From positions 1 to 38,098 of the forward strand of contig JBKHJR010000020.1 in the NCBI GenBank assembly GCA_046537975.1: DNA of 38,098 nt. Direction: 5' to 3'. The stretch is from JAWLDV01 sp046537975. GTDB lineage: Bacteria; Desulfobacterota; Desulfobulbia; Desulfobulbales; SURF-16. The notes below the pieces were generated by a model. It did no database searches and was not told the DNA's origin. It worked only from the letters and a program-made list of their open reading frames with translations. Below, in pieces: positions 32,955-38,098 of the stretch (its first letter is position 1; the number at the start of each line of letters is the position of its first letter). The translations under genes and the position numbers were made by a program.

Positions 32955-33045
32955 CCGAAACACCCCCCGGAACCCGGAAAGCAAATTTCCAGAATAAGGA
33001 TAGTTGATTCCGAGAAAAACTCTAAAATTATCAGGAGGTAAAAAA

Positions 33046-33297
33046 ATGAAAGATCTTTCATCTATTGCCCAGGCCAAAACCAAGGTAAAAGATACCCAGA
33101 AAAAGGCCGGTGCCCGGCAACAGGAGGTCACCAAGCCTGAAGATCTGGAGATGAGCAAGCATGGCATTATTGCTATCCTGGCGGTAGGAGGAGTGGCCGG
33201 CTTATTCGGCCTGCTCTTTCTCATAGGCGGCCTGATCAGTGCAGGCAGTCCCCTTAATTTCATCTCGCAATGGTTTAATGCAGTTTTCGGAGGATAA
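33046..33297 (+). CDS. Single-pass microprotein 2 (novel family)
   Basis: 83 residues, family not recognised, a paralogue of microproteins 1, 3 and 4. The N-terminal 38 residues are strongly charged (KTKVKDTQKKAGARQQE). One membrane helix follows (about 40-62), then SAGSPLNFISQWFNAVFGG. The Gly of the GPL motif is Ser here. AGGAGG stands about 6 nt before the ATG. It lies 91 bp after microprotein 1 in the same transcript, with a hairpin between it and the cytochrome gene. Confidence 0.8.
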   Translation: MKDLSSIAQAKTKVKDTQKKAGARQQEVTKPEDLEMSKHGIIAILAVGGVAGLFGLLFLIGGLISAGSPLNFISQWFNAVFGG

Positions 33298-33305
33298 AGA
33301 CAATG

Positions 33306-33338
33306 ATCCCGGGCAGTTGATATTGCCCCTTCAGGGAT
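33306..33338 (+). promoter_or_regulatory. Intercistronic hairpin before the cytochrome gene
   Basis: ATCCC (33306-33310) pairs with GGGAT (33334-33338) and GGGCA (33311-33315) with TGCCC (33324-33328), giving a 10-bp stem with a 5-nt bulge and an 8-nt loop. There is no T-run, so it is not a classical terminator. It could stabilise the microprotein mRNA or reduce readthrough into the cytochrome gene. Confidence 0.5.
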
Positions 33339-33373
33339 ATAACTATTAATTCAAAAAAACAGGGAGGTATTAC

Positions 33374-34822
33374 GTGGCTCAAGAAGACCATGGCAAGATG
33401 AACGAGGAGAACGACCCCACACACCGTGGTCCCTGGGGTCATATAATCCGTGGTATGTGGCGCTCCCCAGTGGGACTGATGGGAGTAACGATAACCACGG
33501 TCAGTGCAACTCTGCTGGTTATCGGAGTTGTCTTCGACCTTTTCGGGTTTTTTAAAAATCCCTATGCCGGCTTTTTTACCTATCTGGTCCTGCCGGCCGG
33601 TATGGTTATCGGTCTCCTGCTTATTCCTTTTGCCGCCTACTTGAGACGTCGGAAATGGTATAAATACGGGATCAGCAGAGAACATCTCAAACTTAATCTT
33701 AGTGACCACAGGCACCGCAGATGGGTGGTCTTTTTTATGGTCGCCACAGTGATTAATATCTGTATCCTCGCTATAGTAGGTTACGAAGGTTATCATTTCA
33801 CTGAATCACCTTATTTCTGCGGCAAACTCTGCCACACAGTTATGGAACCTGAGTATACTGCCTACAAGAGATCGCCTCATGCCAAAATCAAATGCGCTGA
33901 GTGCCATATCGGCCCCGGGGCTTCCTGGTTTGTTCGTTCCAAGATTTCAGGACTTCGACAGGTAGCGGCAGTTGCCACCGACAGTTATAGTCGCCCTATC
34001 CCCACACCGGTAGAAGAACTTCGTCCTGCCAGGGATACCTGTGAAGAATGTCATTGGCCGGAAAAATTCTACGGGAAAAAGGTGAAAGAATTCTACAGCT
34101 TTTCAAATAACGACCAGCAGGATCCGGAAATAAAAGAAATTTCCCTTCACATCGGTGGTCACAATCCTAAAACTGAAAAATTCGAAGGTATCCACTGGCA
34201 TGTCAGCAACAACGTCGAAGTAAGCTATCTGCCTGCTGATGAAGAACGCACCAAGATTCCCAAGGTCCGGGTTGAACGGGCGGACGGTTCCGTGGATGAA
34301 TATGTCAGGGAAGGCATGGAAATTCCTGAGGCCGAAGAAGGTGAAAAAGAACATGAATGGCGGGTTATGGATTGTATAGACTGCCATAACCGTCCCACTC
34401 ACAGATATGACATGCCCAAGGAAAGAGTCGACTTCGGTCTGCTCAGCAAACGTATAAACCGGGAGATTCCCGGAATCCGGGAAGACAGTCTGCAAATTCT
34501 GAACAAAGAATACCCCACCCGGGAAGAGGCAAAGGAAAAGATGATAGAAGACCTTCTCAGTCTGCAGAAAAACCGGAACGCCGAGCAGGCAGTCAAGTAT
34601 GAAGAGGATATCAGAGAAGCAGGCCAGTACCTGCTGGAGACCTATCTCAACAATATCTGGCCTGGAATGAATATAAGCTGGGGTACCTACAAGAGCCATA
34701 TCGGCCACCAGCAGTCAGAAGAGGGTTATGGCTGTTTCCGCTGCCATGACTCAATGCATTTGAATGAAAAAGGTGAATCCATAACTCAGGACTGCACTCT
34801 CTGTCACGACTCCCCTTTCTGA
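33374..34822 (+). CDS. NapC/NirT-family membrane multiheme cytochrome c (six heme motifs)
   Basis: 482 residues, GTG start with GGGAGG 7-8 nt upstream. Three membrane helices are predicted (about 34-58, 67-90, 117-138), with the 'F-NPY-GF-TYLVLP' pattern seen in inner-membrane NapC/NirT-type cytochromes of Geobacter relatives. Heme attachment motifs: CGKLCH (149-154, a CX3CH), CAECH (174), CEECH (223), CIDCH (334), CFRCH (454) and CTLCH (474). The section HTVMEPEYTAYKRSPHA-K-KCAECHIGPGASWF is the NapC-type core. Such proteins oxidise quinol and pass electrons to periplasmic or extracellular acceptors; the acceptor here is unknown. It is the third gene of sigma-54 unit 1, followed by a terminator. 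Confidence 0.92.
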   Translation: MAQEDHGKMNEENDPTHRGPWGHIIRGMWRSPVGLMGVTITTVSATLLVIGVVFDLFGFFKNPYAGFFTYLVLPAGMVIGLLLIPFAAYLRRRKWYKYGISREHLKLNLSDHRHRRWVVFFMVATVINICILAIVGYEGYHFTESPYFCGKLCHTVMEPEYTAYKRSPHAKIKCAECHIGPGASWFVRSKISGLRQVAAVATDSYSRPIPTPVEELRPARDTCEECHWPEKFYGKKVKEFYSFSNNDQQDPEIKEISLHIGGHNPKTEKFEGIHWHVSNNVEVSYLPADEERTKIPKVRVERADGSVDEYVREGMEIPEAEEGEKEHEWRVMDCIDCHNRPTHRYDMPKERVDFGLLSKRINREIPGIREDSLQILNKEYPTREEAKEKMIEDLLSLQKNRNAEQAVKYEEDIREAGQYLLETYLNNIWPGMNISWGTYKSHIGHQQSEEGYGCFRCHDSMHLNEKGESITQDCTLCHDSPF

Positions 34823-34836
34823 TCTCCTCCTCGGAG

Positions 34837-34872
34837 GCAGGGACGTTTTTATCCGGACAGCAGCGTCCCTGC
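34837..34872 (+). other. Hairpin just after the cytochrome gene
   Basis: GCAGGGACG (34837-34845) pairs perfectly with CGTCCCTGC (34864-34872) around an 18-nt loop. It lies 14 bp after the stop codon and 40 bp before the main terminator. It may protect the 3' end of the mRNA. Confidence 0.45.
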
Positions 34873-34912
34873 ATTTCAAGAGATCTCTGTGGCGGATAAG
34901 GAGATCTTTTGG

Positions 34913-34963
34913 GAAGGCCGCCCGCTCATCAATCCCTCCCCAACTCGGGCGGCCTTCTTTTTT
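34913..34963 (+). terminator. Rho-independent terminator of sigma-54 unit 1
   Basis: GAAGGCCGCCCG (34913-34924) pairs perfectly with CGGGCGGCCTTC (34946-34957), 12 bp, loop 21 nt, followed by six T residues (34958-34963). The last T is the first base of the next activator palindrome. Confidence 0.92.
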
Positions 34964-34996
34964 GCCATTGTGACAGTAAATTTTGCCATTATGACA
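34963..34996 (+). promoter_or_regulatory. Paired activator palindromes upstream of sigma-54 promoter 2
   Basis: TGCCATTGTGACA (34963-34975) and TGCCATTATGACA (34984-34996) match each other at 12 of 13 positions, with starts 21 bp apart. They are the same pattern as at 32318 and 32589, with TGACA for TGGCA. The proximal centre is 72 bp before the -12 GC and 85 bp before the predicted start. Confidence 0.75.
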
Positions 34997-35048
34997 AATA
35001 CTTCCCTTTCTCTCCACCAGTTCTGCCGGTTTAACAGAATATCCCTTT

Positions 35049-35065
35049 TGGCACGAATCTGGCAT
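35049..35065 (+). promoter_or_regulatory. Sigma-54 promoter 2
   Basis: TGGCACGAATCTGGCAT: the -24 element TGGCACG is a perfect consensus, and the -12 GC (35062-35063) is exactly 10 nt from the GG (35050-35051). The predicted start is near 35075, 41 bp before microprotein 3. Confidence 0.85.
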
Positions 35066-35115
35066 ATTACAAGATAAGCCAATCTGTCAACCCGCAACAA
35101 GCAAAGGAGGGAACC

Positions 35116-35346
35116 ATGAATAACACCAGAATCAACCAACATTCAAAGGCCAAGACAGGTCATGAAAAAGCACAAGAAACCTCCCGGGCTGAAGTTGAAT
35201 TTTCAACCGGTTCCCTGATTGCCACCGGGTTTTTCACAGCACTGATCGGCATCTGGGTAGCAGCCTGTTTTATCGGCGGGCTTATTGCAAGCGGTGGCCC
35301 TCTGGCAATGCTGAAATCGTGGTTTACTGCCGTAACCGGAATGTAA
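35116..35346 (+). CDS. Single-pass microprotein 3 (novel family)
   Basis: 76 residues, family not recognised. The polar N-terminus (about 1-32) has mixed Lys and Glu, one membrane helix runs about 33-56, and the tail is ASGGPLAMLKSWFTAVTGM. The stretch from helix to tail is very close to microprotein 1, so the two operons each carry a copy of the same type. AAGGAGGG lies 4 nt before the ATG, a very strong ribosome binding site suggesting high expression. First gene after sigma-54 promoter 2. Confidence 0.82.
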   Translation: MNNTRINQHSKAKTGHEKAQETSRAEVEFSTGSLIATGFFTALIGIWVAACFIGGLIASGGPLAMLKSWFTAVTGM

Positions 35347-35392
35347 CTATGGCCAGTCGCGTAACTACCAAATTCGACAGGGGGAAAGATAA

Positions 35393-35611
35393 ATGAAAAA
35401 GACAGTTCTCACCAAAGCAAAAAAGCAAACAGCCGCCCGGGAAGAAGAGAAAATTGGACTGGATGCAGTTTCCAAAGCCAGTCTCATCTTTATGGTCACC
35501 GTATCCGCTGTTATCGGTATCTGGGCTGTAATCAGCTTTGTCAGCGTTATGGCAAGAGTTGGCCCTCTGGAATTTTTCAGAAGCTGGTTCCAGGCAGTGA
35601 CAGGGATGTAA
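35393..35611 (+). CDS. Single-pass microprotein 4 (novel family, divergent)
   Basis: 72 residues, family not recognised. The N-terminal 29 residues are highly basic and acidic (KKTVLTKAKKQTAAREEEK), followed by one membrane helix (about 30-54) and the tail ARVGPLEFFRSWFQAVTGM. The last five residues are the same as in microprotein 3, but the helix lacks the IGGL-ASG segment. AGGGGGAAAG precedes the ATG. It lies 46 bp after microprotein 3, so the same transcript is expected. Confidence 0.8.
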   Translation: MKKTVLTKAKKQTAAREEEKIGLDAVSKASLIFMVTVSAVIGIWAVISFVSVMARVGPLEFFRSWFQAVTGM

Positions 35612-35911
35612 GAATTGAAAAATTCCGGACTAAGGTAATATCTCTGCTGCCAAACAAAAACATTATTTAACACCAGGCAATTAAGGCAGCAGATAGAATA
35701 AATTCAGCAACATCCAGCATATGCTTATTTTTATTACAACAGCCTTCTTGGACCTCATAAAGGCTATTGAATTTCAACCTGATCAGCGGACAACGTATGG
35801 AAATTTTCATGTGCATGGAGGATAAATATTAAGTAAGGTGTCAGAAAAGCGGTACAAAATATCTGCCGGAAAAATCTCCGGAAGAACAAAAACAGGTAAA
35901 AGAGGCTGTTG
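35612..35911. other. 300-bp gap between microprotein 4 and ftsH
   Basis: The gap contains a large stem-loop: TCTGCTGCC (35643-35651) pairs perfectly with GGCAGCAGA (35685-35693) around 33 nt, with no T-run. I see no activator palindrome and no good sigma-54 or sigma-70 promoter. A 24-codon frame from GTG 35838 ends across the ftsH start but has no support. Whether ftsH is in the microprotein transcript is therefore open. Confidence 0.5.
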
Positions 35912-37744
35912 ATGCTTGTATTCGTACGCACCGTACTTGTTTTTATTCTTATAGCCTTTCTGGGCGGCGGGATATTCCTGATACAGGATGTAGAAAACCG
36001 CCTGCCCCAGAGGAGTTATAATGCTTTTCTGACAAGTCTTGACAAGGGGGAAATATCAGAGGTCCACATTCGGGGGGAAACCGTTACCTATACCGACATA
36101 TATGGTAAACAGTATCAGACTTTTTCCCCGGAGCCTGCAGAACTTACACCTAAACTTCTGGCCAAGGACATAACCATAAGAGGAGAACCGGATAAAACAT
36201 CCCCTTTCTGGAATGTCTTATATCTGGGGCTGCCAATTCTGCTCATCTTCATTGCCTGGTACTCTGTAATCAAGAAACAACAGAGTGAAGAAAAAGAATC
36301 TGCCAGATTCGCAAAAGAAAAGATTATCAAGACCAAGAGAGGGGAAAAACAGGTTACCTTCAGAGACGTAGCCGGATTGCCGGAAGCCAAGGACGAGTTA
36401 CTGGAAATCGTCGATTTCCTGCAGAACCCTAAGAAATTCAGCAGGCTTGGGGCAATCATCCCCAAAGGGATCCTTTTCCAGGGACCACCCGGCACCGGGA
36501 AAACACTCCTGGCCCGGGCGATCGCAGGAGAAGCCGGAGTCCCTTTTTACAGCATCAGCGGATCAGACTTTGTGGAGATGTTTGTAGGAGTCGGCGCTTC
36601 CCGGGTTCGTGACCTGTTCAAGGAAGCAAAAAATAATACTCCCTGCATAATTTTTATTGACGAAATAGATGCAGTGGGCGGTCACCGGGCCTCAGGGGGA
36701 GGTGCCGGGGGACAGGATGAACGGGGCCAGACGCTTAATGCCCTTCTGGTCGAAATGGATGGCTTCAGCACTGATGAGAAAATAATTGTCCTTGCCGCTA
36801 CCAACCGGCCTGACATTCTTGATCCGGCTTTATCCAGACCGGGCCGCTTTGACAGACAAATCAATATCCTGGCTCCTGATGTCAAGGGAAGGCTGCAGAT
36901 TATACAGGTGCATGCCCAAAAAATAACCATCTCTCCTGATATAGACCTGGAAAAAATCGCCCAGGCCACTCCGGGATTTACAGGCGCTGAACTGGCCTCC
37001 CTGGTAAATGAAGCTGCTATTGTCGCCGGTCGGGTCGGCAGGAAAGCTGTTATAGCAGATGACTTCGAGATAGCCAAAGACCGGATTATTATGGGAGTTG
37101 AGCGCAAGGGGTTGGTTATCGGTGAAATCGATCGGCAGACCATGGCTTATCATGAGGCAGGCCATGCTATTGTGGCCAAATTTCTACCTGAAACGGATCC
37201 CATTCACAAGATTACCATAATCCCCCGGGGAAGAGCCCTGGGCCAAACCCAGCAGCTACCCAAGACCGACAGGCATTCTTATTCCAAAATCTATCTCTCA
37301 AACAGGATCACTACCCTGATGGGCGGACGAGTTGCTGAAGAGCTTGGTATAGGACGACAGACTACCGGGGCTGAGGATGATTTCCAGCAAGCAGTGGACC
37401 TGGCAACGAAAATGGTCTGCCGCTGGGGAATGTCGCCTGTATTAGGAGCTGTTTCCTACTGTAAAGGCGATCCTGATTTCCTGGGAGATCAAACGGGTCC
37501 AGGAGCCTTCAGTGAAGAAACCGCCAGGAATATAGACCAGGAAATTAAAAAAATTGTTGATGATTGCTATAAGGAAGCACAACAAATATTGGAGAAAGAA
37601 AGGGACTTTCTCAACTTCCTTGCCGAAATGCTACTAACCAATGAAACCCTGGACAGTGAAGAAATGGAAATCGTCTATTCCTGCACTCTGACCAAACGAA
37701 AAGAAGATAAGAAAAAAGAAAATAACAGGAATTCACCGTCCTGA
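35912..37744 (+). CDS. ftsH: FtsH-type ATP-dependent zinc metalloprotease
   Basis: 610 residues from ATG 35912. AGAGG stands 6 nt upstream; an in-frame TTG just before it is less well placed. Two membrane helices (about 1-23 and 98-117) flank a periplasmic domain. The AAA+ domain has Walker A GPPGTGKT (191-198), Walker B CIIFIDEIDAVGGHR and the second region of homology (ATNRPDILDPALSRPGRFDR). The protease has HEAGH (414-418) with the Asp ligand further on. FtsH extracts and degrades damaged or unassembled membrane proteins. It is complete, and it sits between microproteins and a cytochrome gene rather than next to hpt/tilS or folP. It may therefore be an accessory copy serving this membrane module, but that is inference. 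Confidence 0.95.
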   Translation: MLVFVRTVLVFILIAFLGGGIFLIQDVENRLPQRSYNAFLTSLDKGEISEVHIRGETVTYTDIYGKQYQTFSPEPAELTPKLLAKDITIRGEPDKTSPFWNVLYLGLPILLIFIAWYSVIKKQQSEEKESARFAKEKIIKTKRGEKQVTFRDVAGLPEAKDELLEIVDFLQNPKKFSRLGAIIPKGILFQGPPGTGKTLLARAIAGEAGVPFYSISGSDFVEMFVGVGASRVRDLFKEAKNNTPCIIFIDEIDAVGGHRASGGGAGGQDERGQTLNALLVEMDGFSTDEKIIVLAATNRPDILDPALSRPGRFDRQINILAPDVKGRLQIIQVHAQKITISPDIDLEKIAQATPGFTGAELASLVNEAAIVAGRVGRKAVIADDFEIAKDRIIMGVERKGLVIGEIDRQTMAYHEAGHAIVAKFLPETDPIHKITIIPRGRALGQTQQLPKTDRHSYSKIYLSNRITTLMGGRVAEELGIGRQTTGAEDDFQQAVDLATKMVCRWGMSPVLGAVSYCKGDPDFLGDQTGPGAFSEETARNIDQEIKKIVDDCYKEAQQILEKERDFLNFLAEMLLTNETLDSEEMEIVYSCTLTKRKEDKKKENNRNSPS

Positions 37745-37823
37745 CATAACCAGGACAATAACTGACAGTAATATCCGGTTTTTCGGACTTAAAGAGCCAA
37801 ATGCAACTCAAACTGTTTAAAAA

Positions 37824-38098
37824 ATGAAAACCATTATCAACTACATTGCCAGAAGCAAGCGCTCCGTTACCGGGGCCATTATGGTTTCAATACTTCTGCC
37901 GGTTCTGATAATCTCACTCCTTTTCGAGTCCCTGGGTATCATTGAAAACCCCTACTTCGGTTTTCTGGTCTACCTGGTTATGGCGCCTCTCCTTGTTATC
38001 GGGGCAGTCCTTCTTTTTATCGGCATCTTTTTATCCAAGGGTAGAGAAGATATAGGCATTTTTACAGTTGAATATATCCAGGAGCAGCTCTCCAAACC
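37824..38098 (+). CDS. Second NapC/NirT-type membrane cytochrome (N-terminal part only)
   Basis: 91 residues are visible before the window edge. Two membrane helices (about 14-37 and 46-70) carry the pattern 'F-SLGIIENPYFGFLVYLVMAP', which aligns with 'F-LFGFFKNPYAGFFTYLVLP' of the 482-residue cytochrome. No heme motif is reached yet, so the cytochrome assignment rests on the anchor. No good ribosome binding site is seen. An 8-codon frame (ATG 37801) with AAAGAG upstream ends in TGA overlapping this ATG (ATGA), which could couple translation. Confidence 0.65.
   Translation, partial: MKTIINYIARSKRSVTGAIMVSILLPVLIISLLFESLGIIENPYFGFLVYLVMAPLLVIGAVLLFIGIFLSKGREDIGIFTVEYIQEQLSK

Noticed and set aside
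33004..33045. Longer start of microprotein 2
   Set aside because: AGGAGG lies just before ATG 33046, and the upstream codons do not fit the family pattern.
35838..35912. 24-codon GTG frame ending on the ftsH start
   Set aside because: Weak start and no recognisable content; GG-N10-GC at 35837-35850 matches sigma-54 only at the invariant bases.

Overview
The window reads as chromosomal DNA of a Gram-negative, probably anaerobic, respiring bacterium. The best guess is a member of the Desulfobacterota (Desulfuromonas/Geobacter/Desulfobulbus-like). This rests on the combination of NapC/NirT-type multiheme cytochromes, sigma-54 regulation, a minor-pilin/PilY1 operon, an FmdE protein next to a MoeA-like protein, a rubrerythrin and an AsmA-type envelope protein. 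It is an inference from gene content, not from a marker gene. I see no phage, insertion sequence, CRISPR array, tRNA or rRNA.

Layout. 1-2761 (minus strand): the 5' part of uvrC, a LOG-family nucleotide hydrolase and an Mth938-like protein. 3342-10878 (plus): a type IV pilus minor-pilin operon (FimT-, PilW-, PilV-, PilX- and PilY1-like) behind a candidate sigma-54 promoter. 11049-14228 (plus): a DEAD-box RNA helicase, an FmdE-family protein and a MoeA-like molybdopterin-binding protein. 14267-15364 (minus): a polysaccharide deacetylase gene broken by one in-frame TAG. 15521-16108 (plus): an exported cyclophilin. 16105-20018 (minus): parC and parE. 20459-26194 (plus): an M3 oligoendopeptidase, a 1203-residue AsmA-like protein and a small membrane protein. 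26233-27447 (minus): coaBC. 27736-29027 (plus): a rubrerythrin and a VIT1/CCC1 metal transporter, probably for iron handling. Degenerate heptanucleotide repeats occur in several intergenic gaps between 13.08 and 18.2 kb and run into gene ends.

The most interesting region is 29326-38098 (plus). A sensor kinase and an NtrC-type response regulator are followed by two transcription units. Each begins with a good sigma-54 promoter, and each has a TGCCA-N3-TGRCA palindrome centred 85-86 bp upstream of the predicted transcription start. Unit 1 encodes two single-pass microproteins (79 and 83 aa) and a six-motif NapC/NirT-family cytochrome, and ends at a strong terminator. Unit 2 begins with two more microproteins (76 and 72 aa) and is followed by an FtsH protease and a second cytochrome of the same membrane-anchor type, cut by the window edge. 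All four microproteins share a charged N-terminus, one membrane helix and a C-terminal tail of the form GPL-x(4-5)-W-x-x-AV-x-G. I do not recognise this family. My reading is a two-component, sigma-54 controlled inner-membrane electron-transfer module, in which the microproteins may be subunits or assembly factors of the cytochromes. The regulatory geometry is visible in the sequence; the function is inferred.
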